Below are positions 1 through 5,713 of a DNA stretch of 7,660 nucleotides, piece by piece (the stretch's first letter is position 1; every line of letters starts with the position of its first letter). The stretch is from positions 1 to 7,660 of the forward strand of contig CAJMOV010000088.1 of assembly GCA_905215125.1 (NCBI GenBank), in the 5' to 3' direction. The position numbers and the translations under genes are program-made. Below the pieces are notes generated by a model. That model saw only the letters and a list, made by a program, of their open reading frames with translations. It did no database searches and was not told the DNA's origin. The DNA comes from an uncultured bacterium (GTDB lineage: Bacteria > Bacillota > Clostridia > Oscillospirales > Butyricicoccaceae).

Positions 1-143
1 GAAGGAAAGGGTTGCGATTGGCGGATTAAAAGAAAACCCAATTCCATCGCCGGCAGAGTAGCTCCGGCGACAATGAACACAGTCCCTGTCGGCCCCGTGC
101 CCTGGGCATGGACAGGGTGATCCAAAGGGAGGTATAAAAACGC
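1..143 (+). other. Leader region upstream of the S9 peptidase gene, with two hairpins
   Basis: No complete gene fits here. Two perfect inverted repeats are visible. TCGCCGG at 47-53 pairs with CCGGCGA at 64-70 around a 10-base loop. CCCTGTC at 84-90 pairs with GACAGGG at 111-117, with an inner GCCC (92-95)/GGGC (104-107) helix. Neither is followed by a T-run, so they are not standard intrinsic terminators for this strand. Short open stretches enter from the left edge in all three plus frames (stops near 27, 59 and 118), so the tail of an upstream gene may be present, but I cannot choose a frame. I see no convincing promoter. A strong Shine-Dalgarno (AAAGGGAGG, 124-132) serves the next gene. 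Confidence 0.35.
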
Positions 144-2402
144 ATGAAGCTGACGGAAAAACACTGGAAGGCGGCTGAGCAGATGCTGCCGCAAAACGCA
201 GAAAAGCTGCTGCTGAACGGACAGTTCCGGCCCTGGTTTCTGCCAGGGGACAAGCTGGTCTTCCGAAAGGAAAGCTGGGTAAAGAAGGAAAAGGTTATCC
301 GGTATATGCTGGTGGACTGCAAAACCGGCGTGCAAAGGGAGCTGCTGGACATCAAAAAACTGATGTCCCGTTTAAAACGCCTGGGTAAAGAGCCGGCCGA
401 AGGCAAAACGCTGGATATTACGCCGCTGTATGTACTGGAAACCGGGGCGGTCGGCTTCCTGCACAGCGACGGGACGGAATATCTTTTTGACGGTCAGCGC
501 CTGCAGCGTCTGCATAAGGCGCCGCCCTATGGCTTTTCTCTCAACCCAAGCCGGCGCTGGGCCGCGGCGACGCGGCGCAACAATCTGCATATTTATGATT
601 TGAAAAACGGCATTGCCAGCCGCGTGACCAAGGACGGCGGCAATTACAACGCTTACGCCGCGCGCATTGAAGGGGATACTTATTTCCTGCGCCACAGGCT
701 GGAGGAGCACGTCGAGCCTGTCGGTGTGGAATGGGCGCCGCATGGCAGCCGGTTTTTGACCTACCGTCTGGATCAGCGCAAGGTAGAGCCGTTGCCCCTT
801 GTGCAGCAGGTCCCGAAGGAGGGGATGCGCCCCGTCCTGCACGAAATTCGCTATACCCTGCCGGGGGAGACGGCGCCGCTGTGCTATTTCTACGTTGGCG
901 ACGCCAAAAATGGCGCTGTGCGCCGCGTGCAATGCGACCCTGTCGAGCTTCCCTTTTTGCAGCCAACCCTCAATGGCTACGGTATGCTTGGTTGGTCGCA
1001 GGAAGGGAACCTGGGTGCCTGCTGGCGCATGAGCCGCGACCATAAAAGGGTCGAAATGCTGCTGATCGACCCCGATACCGGCGGGACAAAACGCCTGTTT
1101 ACCGAAGAAAGCGACACGTTCCTTTTCTTTGACTTCCACCGCCTGGTTGCGTCCCACCGCGATGTACGCGGGCGCGACGGGCTGCCGCTGTTTATCCTGT
1201 CGGAAAAGCTGCACAGCCTGTTCTGGCTGAGCGAGCGCGATGGATATATGCACATTTACCAGTATGATACCGAGCGCGACGGAGAGCACCGCCAGCTGAC
1301 AAAGGGCGACTTTGTCGTGCACCAGCTGCTGCATCTGGATGCCGAGGGGGAAAAGCTGTACTTTACCGCGTCTGGAAGAGAAGCCAATACCCGTCCGTAC
1401 CAGCGGTATCTATATGTCGTTGATTTGCAGAGCGGCGAAATGACGCTGCTGTCCCGGGTTAAGGGGGATCACTGCATCTATTTCTCGCCCGATGGAAAAT
1501 ACTATACCGACACGGTTTCCGCCTGTGACGAACCGCAGGCGACAACGCTGCATACCGTCGGCAAGGATGAGGAGGAGCCCGTTCAGCTGTGCGCCTGCGA
1601 CGACAGCCTGCTGGTCAAGGCGGGACTGACCTATCCCATCTTCTTCACAGAAAAAGGGGCGGACGGGGTCACGGATGTCACCGGAGTGCTCATCATGCCA
1701 GCCCATTTTGACGCGGAAAAGAAGTATCCTGTCGTCGACTACTACTACGGCGGCAACCAGACCATCAACCAGCCCTGCACCTTCTATGACTATCTGCAGG
1801 CCGGCTTTACCCCGTCGCTGTCCCAGCTGGAGTGTGTCTGCGTCATCATCGACGGGCGGGGTACCCCGCTGCGCGGTCGGAAATATCATCAGTATTGCTA
1901 CCGCAATATGGGCGACTGCGCCGGGATGGAGGATCACGTTGCCGTCATCCGCCGCCTGTGCGAAAAATATTCCTTTATGGACGCCGATCACATCGGCGTG
2001 TGGGGGCACAGCGGAGGCGGCTTCGGCGCGTTCCATTGCATGACGCAGCATCCCGAGGTGTACAAAGTAGGCGTCGCCAGCGGCGGTAACCATTATCAGG
2101 AGCTGTATAACGCCGAATGGTCAGAGCGCTTTATGGGCGGGTACGACGCTGAGGCGCTGGCGGCCCAAAGCGCCGGCGCTCTTGCCGGAAAGCTGGAGGG
2201 AAAGCTGCTGCTCATTCACGGCGAGCTGGACGATAACGTACACCCGGCCAATACCCTGCGAATCGTCGATGAGCTCATCAAGGCCGATAAGGATTTTGAT
2301 TTCCTGCTCATTCCCAACAAGCATCACCAGCTGAGCGACATGCCCTATTATCAGCGTCGGGTGCTGCAATACCTGGCGGAAAATCTGCACGGACGCAGAT
2401 AA
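144..2402 (+). CDS. S9 family serine peptidase, dipeptidyl-peptidase IV-like
   Basis: A 752-residue prolyl-oligopeptidase-clan serine peptidase; the family cleaves short peptides, often after proline. The N-terminal part (about 90-480) is rich in short beta strands and aromatic/Asp turns, as in the DPP IV beta-propeller. The C-terminal part (about 510-750) is the alpha/beta-hydrolase domain. Visible active-site elements are Tyr535 before GG (oxyanion position), DGRGTPLRG at 570-578, the nucleophile Ser623 in GHSGGG, Asp696 in HGELDDNVH and His728 in NKHHQL. This is the usual Ser-Asp-His order and spacing. Glu187-Glu188 lie about where DPP IV has its N-terminus-binding Glu pair, which would favour dipeptidyl-peptidase activity (inference). 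There is no signal peptide or membrane segment, so it is probably cytoplasmic and acts in peptide turnover. The start at 144 has AAAGGGAGG 11 bases upstream. Its stop overlaps the next start (TAATG), suggesting a two-gene unit. Family assignment is firm; exact specificity is not. Confidence 0.93.
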   Translation: MKLTEKHWKAAEQMLPQNAEKLLLNGQFRPWFLPGDKLVFRKESWVKKEKVIRYMLVDCKTGVQRELLDIKKLMSRLKRLGKEPAEGKTLDITPLYVLETGAVGFLHSDGTEYLFDGQRLQRLHKAPPYGFSLNPSRRWAAATRRNNLHIYDLKNGIASRVTKDGGNYNAYAARIEGDTYFLRHRLEEHVEPVGVEWAPHGSRFLTYRLDQRKVEPLPLVQQVPKEGMRPVLHEIRYTLPGETAPLCYFYVGDAKNGAVRRVQCDPVELPFLQPTLNGYGMLGWSQEGNLGACWRMSRDHKRVEMLLIDPDTGGTKRLFTEESDTFLFFDFHRLVASHRDVRGRDGLPLFILSEKLHSLFWLSERDGYMHIYQYDTERDGEHRQLTKGDFVVHQLLHLDAEGEKLYFTASGREANTRPYQRYLYVVDLQSGEMTLLSRVKGDHCIYFSPDGKYYTDTVSACDEPQATTLHTVGKDEEEPVQLCACDDSLLVKAGLTYPIFFTEKGADGVTDVTGVLIMPAHFDAEKKYPVVDYYYGGNQTINQPCTFYDYLQAGFTPSLSQLECVCVIIDGRGTPLRGRKYHQYCYRNMGDCAGMEDHVAVIRRLCEKYSFMDADHIGVWGHSGGGFGAFHCMTQHPEVYKVGVASGGNHYQELYNAEWSERFMGGYDAEALAAQSAGALAGKLEGKLLLIHGELDDNVHPANTLRIVDELIKADKDFDFLLIPNKHHQLSDMPYYQRRVLQYLAENLHGRR

Positions 2403-3283
2403 TGCGCCTACAATACCGGGTTTCGCAGGAGGAAGAGGGGCGCGCACTGCGCGATATACTGCGCCGCAGCATGGGGCTGTCCGCATCGCTTGTCAAAGCG
2501 GTCAAGCGCCTGCCGGACGGTATTTTGCTTGACGGCGCGCCGGCACATACCAATGCGGCTGTGCGTGCGGGGCAGCTGGTGTCGGTATCAGCCGGCCCGG
2601 CGGCCGTGCGGACAGAGCCCGGCGGCCCGGCGCCCCCCATGCCCCCGGTGCTGTATGAGGATGACGCCCTGCTCGTCGTCAACAAGCCTGCGGGTATGGC
2701 GGTGCATCCGACGGCCGGCATCCCCTGCGGCACGCTGTACGACGCAGCGATGGCTTATCTGGACGGCGCGGACAGCTTTTGCCCTGTCAGCCGTCTGGAC
2801 AGGCACACGTCGGGAGTGCTGTGCGCGGCGAAAAACCGGCTGTGCGCCCAGCGCCTGTCAAAACAGATGGAGTGCGGCGTTATGGGCCGGGTCTATCTTG
2901 CCGTCCTTACTGGCGGCGGCCTGCCGGACGAAGGGACGGTCGACGCTCCCATTGGCCTTGCGGATGGAGAAGGGCTGCGCCGCACCGTCCGCCCAGACGG
3001 CCGGCGCGCCGTCACCCATTATAGCATTTTGCAGCGGACGCCGGGGCGTATGCTAGCACAGCTGCGGCTGGAAACGGGGCGCACCCACCAGATCCGCGTG
3101 CATATGGCGTATCTGGGCCATCCTGTCGCCGGGGATTTTCTTTATGGCGAAGAGGAAAGCGGGCATCCCGGCTTTGCGCTGCACGCGTATTCCATTCGCC
3201 TGCTTCACCCTGTTACGGGGAGGGAAATGGAGCTTACAGCCGAACCGCCCCCCTCCTTTTTTGCATTTTTGCAGCAGGAATGA
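2402..3283 (+). CDS. RluA-family pseudouridine synthase (RluD-like, S4 domain)
   Basis: A 293-residue enzyme that isomerises uridine to pseudouridine in rRNA or tRNA. Residues about 15-65 resemble the S4 RNA-binding domain (RxxLxxxxG-type start, then ILLDG and VRAGQLV). A Gly/Pro-rich linker (about 64-81) leads into the catalytic domain. Family motifs in order are VNKPAGMAVHP (93-103), SRLDRHTSGVL (130-140) with the catalytic Asp133, GRVYLAVLTG (162-171), and LETGRTHQIRVHMAYLGHPV (223-242). The usual His before RLD is Ser here, which is tolerated in the family. Length is normal for RluD/RluB-class enzymes. The start overlaps the peptidase stop by one base and has no strong ribosome binding site (only a GGA at 2391-2393), so it probably relies on translational coupling. 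Which uridine is modified cannot be read from sequence. It could equally be annotated RluD, YlyB or YjbO type. Confidence 0.93.
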   Translation: MRLQYRVSQEEEGRALRDILRRSMGLSASLVKAVKRLPDGILLDGAPAHTNAAVRAGQLVSVSAGPAAVRTEPGGPAPPMPPVLYEDDALLVVNKPAGMAVHPTAGIPCGTLYDAAMAYLDGADSFCPVSRLDRHTSGVLCAAKNRLCAQRLSKQMECGVMGRVYLAVLTGGGLPDEGTVDAPIGLADGEGLRRTVRPDGRRAVTHYSILQRTPGRMLAQLRLETGRTHQIRVHMAYLGHPVAGDFLYGEEESGHPGFALHAYSIRLLHPVTGREMELTAEPPPSFFAFLQQE

Positions 3284-3303
3284 AATGCCAAAGGGAAAAA
3301 CGG

Positions 3304-3331
3304 TTGACAAAACAAAAAAACGGCATATAAT
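3304..3331 (+). promoter_or_regulatory. Perfect sigma-70/sigma-A promoter for the aspS-gatC operon
   Basis: TTGACA at 3304-3309 and TATAAT at 3326-3331 match both consensus hexamers exactly, separated by 16 bases. The start of transcription would be around 3338-3340, just before T-box Stem I. The promoter begins 20 bases after the rluA-family stop codon, so the amidation operon has its own transcription unit. I see no intrinsic terminator between the two units, so some read-through from upstream is possible. Confidence 0.9.
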
Positions 3332-3438
3332 AAGAATACATAATCATGTGAAAAGCCACGATGGGGAGAGTATCTCAGACAATACGCAGCACAGAGAGCC
3401 GGGGGTGGTGAAAGCCCGGACTGCGCGGTCTGGGGGAA

Positions 3439-3442
3439 GAAC
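3439..3442 (+). promoter_or_regulatory. T-box specifier sequence GAAC (GAA Glu / AAC Asn)
   Basis: The unpaired stretch between the loop E GAA (3436-3438) and the lower Stem I helix (from 3444) is GAACG. Read as GAA directly after the loop E motif, the codon is Glu. Shifted by one base it is AAC (Asn), followed by the purine G that usually follows a specifier. No Asp codon (GAC/GAT) is available at this position, although the first enzyme is an AspRS. Asn and Glu are the two amino acids tied to the GatCAB pathway, which fits the operon content. Confidence 0.75.
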
Positions 3443-3552
3443 GCCCCGGAGCTGCTGACCGAACGCGGGCAGGCCCGCCAGTAGGCTCAGACGCGGGCGG
3501 CGCGTTACAGCCGCAACGGGTCGGCGTCCATTGGGATTGTCCCGCCCGGACG

Positions 3553-3591
3553 GAGTGGCCGCAAAAGCGGCTGAATTGGGTGGCACCGCGG
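3553..3591 (+). promoter_or_regulatory. T-box antiterminator region
   Basis: The conserved T-box core at 3578-3590 ends this segment. GTGG (3555-3558) can pair with CCGC (3586-3589), leaving TGGCA free to bind the tRNA acceptor end. Between these lies a perfect small hairpin, GCCGC (3558-3562)/GCGGC (3567-3571) with an AAAA loop; alternatively GCGG 3567-3570 could pair with CCGC 3586-3589. The core is certain; which helix forms is inference. Confidence 0.7.
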
Positions 3592-3597
3592 AAGTAT

Positions 3598-3639
3598 AGA
3601 GCCTTTCGCCCCATATTGGGGCGGGGGCTCTTTATTTTT
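3598..3639 (+). terminator. Intrinsic terminator of the T-box leader
   Basis: AGAGCC 3598-3603 pairs with GGCTCT 3626-3631, and CGCCCC 3607-3612 pairs with GGGGCG 3618-3623, around an ATATT loop. A small TTT/GG internal loop separates the two helices. The T-rich run TTTATTTTT (3631-3639) follows at once. This is the regulated terminator that an uncharged tRNA would prevent from forming. The core stem does not overlap the T-box core at 3578-3590. Confidence 0.93.
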
Positions 3640-3641
3640 CC

Positions 3642-3661
3642 CTTCTCCAGGAAAGGAGAAG
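3642..3661 (+). promoter_or_regulatory. Hairpin covering the aspS-gatC ribosome binding site
   Basis: CTTCTCC (3642-3648) is perfectly complementary to GGAGAAG (3655-3661) with a six-base loop AGGAAA. The 3' arm contains the GGAG Shine-Dalgarno (3655-3658) of the gene starting at 3665, so the fold would hide it. It sits directly after the terminator. Pairing is seen; a role in limiting translation is inference. Confidence 0.5.
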
Positions 3662-3664
3662 CAC

Positions 3665-5713
3665 ATGCTGAAAAGAACAACGTACTGCGGCGTCCTGCGC
3701 GAAGGGGACGTCGGACGGGAGGTGACGGCCGCCGGTTGGGTACAGTCCCGCAGGGACATGGGGGGCGTCATCTTTGTGGATTTGCGCGACCGGGAAGGGA
3801 TCTTGCAGGCGGTCTTTGAGCAGGGGTGCATGACGCCCCAGCAATTTGCCTGGGCCGAGGGCCTGCGGGATGAGACGGTCATCGCCGTGCGCGGCGTCGT
3901 GCGCCTGCGGGGAGAGGAAACGGTAAACGACAGGCTGGAGACCGGCCGCGTCGAGCTGTGCGTGGGCGAGCTGGAGATTTTAAGCGAAAGCGCCCGCCTG
4001 CCCTTTCCCCTGGACAAGGGGGAAGGGGTGCGGGAAGAGCTGCGGCTGCACTACCGCTTTTTGGACCTGCGGCGCGCGCAGATGCAGAGAAACCTGCGCT
4101 TTCGCCACAAGGTAGCGCAGGTGACGGCCCAGTACCTGACGGATGCTGGCTTTACCGAGGTGGAAACACCCATCCTGACCAAGTCGACCCCCGAGGGCGC
4201 GCGCGATTACCTGGTGCCGTCCCGTACGCACCCCGGTGAGTTTTACGCCCTGCCGCAGTCGCCGCAAATCTTCAAGCAGCTGCTTATGGCGGGCGGCGTT
4301 GACCGCTATTACCAAATTGCCCGGTGCTTCCGCGACGAGGATTTGCGGGCCGATCGCCAGCCGGAGTTTACGCAGGTCGACATGGAGATGTCCTTTGTCG
4401 AGCAGGAGGATGTGCTCGCCCACCTGGAAGGGCTGCTTTGCCATATCTTTCGAGAAGCGGCGGGCGTTGAGCTGCCGCGGCCCTTCCCCCGGCTGACCTG
4501 GCAGGAGGCCATGGACACCTACGGCAGCGACAAGCCCGATCTGCGCTTTGGCCTGCCCATCGTTGAATTGAGTGGTTGGGCGCGTGGCTGCGGCTTCTCC
4601 GTGCTGGAAAGGGCCGACGTCGTCCGCGCCATCTGCGTGCCGGGCGGGGCGGATATGAGTCGCGGCGATATCGACGCGCTGACGGCCGACGCCGTCGGAC
4701 TGGGGGCCAAAGGTATGGCATGGGTCGCCATCCGGCCCGACGGCAGCCTAAACACCATCCTGACCAAGTATTTGTCCGGGGAGAAGCTGCAGGAGCTGTT
4801 TGCCCGCACAGGAGCCAGGGCAGGGGATTTTATCCTGTTCTGCGCGGATACGCTGGACACCGTCCGGCGGGTACTGGGCGGGCTGCGCCTGCGCCTGGCT
4901 GACCGGCTTTCGCTGCGCCGGAAAGAGCACGCCCTGCTCTTTGTCACCGATTTTCCCATGTTTGAATATTCCGAGGAGGAGGGGCGGTATGTCGCCGCCC
5001 ACCATCCCTTTACCATGCCGCGGCCGCAGGATCTGGAAAAGCTGGAAAACGATCCCGGTTCGGCACTTGCTCTGGCGTATGACGCGGTGCTCAACGGCGT
5101 CGAGCTGGGCTCGGGCAGCATCCGCATTCATCGCAGCGACATCCAGCAGCGGGTTTTTCGCGCGCTGGGCTTTACAGACGGCGAAATCGCCCGCCGCTTC
5201 GGCTTTATGGTCGACGCCTTCCGTTACGGCACGCCGCCGCACGGCGGGTTTGCCTTTGGGCTGGACCGCCTGGTCATGCTGCTGTGCGGTGCGTCCAGCC
5301 TGCGTGAAGTAATCGCCTTTCCCAAGCTGCGCGACGCGTCCTGCCCCTTGTCGGGTGCGCCCAGCGCTGTGGACGCGCAGCAGCTGCGCATTTTGGGGCT
5401 GGATAATGTCGGCGCCCCGGATATGGAGGTGGGGAATATGCCCCAGGTAGAAAGCAAAGCCCTTGCCCGTTTGGCGCGGTTAAGCCCTTCCGCCGGACAG
5501 GGGCTGGAAGAGGATTTACGCAGCATGGTGCGCTTTGCTTCCCGTCTGCGGGACGACATCGGCGCGCCGCCCGTCCAGCGTCCGGTCAACGTCCTGCGCA
5601 GCGATGAGCCGGCAGACTGTCTGCCGCGGGAAACGCTGCTCTCGGGTGCGCCGGACAGCCGTGAAGGCTGCTTTTGGGTGCCGCAGGGTGCCTTAGGGGA
5701 GGATGCGCAATGA
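3665..5713 (+). CDS. aspS-gatC: Fused aspartyl-tRNA synthetase / amidotransferase subunit C (AspRS-GatC)
   Basis: A 682-residue cytoplasmic protein. Residues 1 to about 582 are a full bacterial AspRS, which attaches Asp to tRNA-Asp and, in this context, probably to tRNA-Asn. The parts are: anticodon-binding OB fold (about 1-110; RRDMGGVIFVDLRDREG at 29-45); motif 1 region and flipping loop (162-186; TPEGARDYLVP); QSPQ 198-201; motif 2 FRDEDLRADRQPEFTQ (222-237); the bacterial GAD insert (about 290-420); HHPFT (446-450); and motif 3 GLDR with Arg535. Residues 592-682 are a complete GatC, recognised by its start (ALARLARL), the central VNVLRSDEP, and the end PRETLLSGAPDSREGCFWVPQ. The linker is only about 9 residues. 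The usual stop between the two genes is absent and one frame runs through. The start has GGAG six bases upstream. The gatA start overlaps the stop (ATGA). A family for bifunctional AspRS/GatC proteins exists, as I recall, so the fusion itself is probably known. Confidence 0.95.
   Translation: MLKRTTYCGVLREGDVGREVTAAGWVQSRRDMGGVIFVDLRDREGILQAVFEQGCMTPQQFAWAEGLRDETVIAVRGVVRLRGEETVNDRLETGRVELCVGELEILSESARLPFPLDKGEGVREELRLHYRFLDLRRAQMQRNLRFRHKVAQVTAQYLTDAGFTEVETPILTKSTPEGARDYLVPSRTHPGEFYALPQSPQIFKQLLMAGGVDRYYQIARCFRDEDLRADRQPEFTQVDMEMSFVEQEDVLAHLEGLLCHIFREAAGVELPRPFPRLTWQEAMDTYGSDKPDLRFGLPIVELSGWARGCGFSVLERADVVRAICVPGGADMSRGDIDALTADAVGLGAKGMAWVAIRPDGSLNTILTKYLSGEKLQELFARTGARAGDFILFCADTLDTVRRVLGGLRLRLADRLSLRRKEHALLFVTDFPMFEYSEEEGRYVAAHHPFTMPRPQDLEKLENDPGSALALAYDAVLNGVELGSGSIRIHRSDIQQRVFRALGFTDGEIARRFGFMVDAFRYGTPPHGGFAFGLDRLVMLLCGASSLREVIAFPKLRDASCPLSGAPSAVDAQQLRILGLDNVGAPDMEVGNMPQVESKALARLARLSPSAGQGLEEDLRSMVRFASRLRDDIGAPPVQRPVNVLRSDEPADCLPRETLLSGAPDSREGCFWVPQGALGEDAQ
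5425..5440 (+). promoter_or_regulatory. Internal ribosome binding site and ATG at the GatC boundary
   Basis: Inside the fused gene, GGAGG (5425-5429) lies eight bases before an in-frame ATG (5438-5440). That ATG is Met592, exactly where a stand-alone GatC would begin. The site looks like a normal gatC translation start that has survived within a fused reading frame. It could give free GatC in addition to the fusion. The motif is seen; use is inference. Confidence 0.55.
5438..5713 (+). CDS. gatC: Possible nested free GatC (internal start within the fusion)
   Basis: Starting at Met592 of the fusion gives a 91-residue protein, the normal size of a free GatC (about 95). GatC is the small subunit that wraps around GatA and GatB and stabilises the GatCAB amidotransferase. 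The family marks are present: the helical N-terminus with ALARLARLS, the VNVLRSDEP segment, and the terminal ETLLSGAPDSREGCFWVPQ. A Shine-Dalgarno sits at the right distance upstream. It shares its frame and stop with the fusion, so if made it is a second product of the same gene. Whether the ribosome uses this start cannot be told from sequence. Confidence 0.45.
   Translation: MPQVESKALARLARLSPSAGQGLEEDLRSMVRFASRLRDDIGAPPVQRPVNVLRSDEPADCLPRETLLSGAPDSREGCFWVPQGALGEDAQ

Larger units (their letters stand above)
3352..3639 (+). ncRNA. T-box riboswitch leader with overlapping Glu/Asn specifier codons
   Basis: This leader senses uncharged tRNA and controls transcription of the operon. Stem I can be paired fully by eye: GGGG 3363-3366 with CCCC 3444-3447; CTCAGAC 3374-3380 with GTCTGGG 3428-3434; CGCAG 3385-3389 with CTGCG 3421-3425; CCGGG 3399-3403 with CCCGG 3415-3419. 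It also has the conserved AGAGAG bulge and GGTGGTGAAAG apical loop. The specifier loop has AGTA (3369-3372) facing GAA (3436-3438), the loop E motif, followed by unpaired GAACG (3439-3443). This holds GAA (Glu) and AAC (Asn) in overlapping frames. An AGTAGG Stem II-like element lies near 3480, and a hairpin GCGGC 3497-3501/GCCGC 3510-3514 probably represents Stem III. The T-box core GGGTGGCACCGCG is at 3578-3590; its TGGC would pair with an acceptor end carrying discriminator G, as expected for tRNA-Asn and tRNA-Glu. The intrinsic terminator follows. Recognition is very secure; codon reading is inference. Confidence 0.96.

Noticed and set aside
3263..3288. Hairpin GCATTT/AAATGC around the rluA-family stop codon as a terminator
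   Set aside because: The stem is short and AT-rich and is followed by AAAGGGAAAAA rather than a T-run on this strand.
3361..3411. Short open frame beginning ATGGGG in the T-box leader, and an ATG-stop at 3346-3351, as possible leader peptides
   Set aside because: Neither has a ribosome binding site, and the bases are fully explained by conserved T-box Stem I pairing.
3465..3478. GCGGGC/GCCCGC inverted repeat in the leader as a separate element
   Set aside because: It lies within the expected Stem II region of the T-box, and the full pairing would leave only a two-base loop; it is treated as part of the leader.
5674..5709. Upstream in-frame ATG as the gatA start
   Set aside because: It would add 12 residues with no match to GatA N-termini; the ATG at 5710 has a well-placed GGAGG and the usual ATGA overlap.
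3665..5713. The fusion as an artefact of a missed stop
   Set aside because: No stop or frame break occurs between the domains, both halves are full length with intact motifs, and the junction is cleanly in frame; only raw reads could exclude an error entirely.
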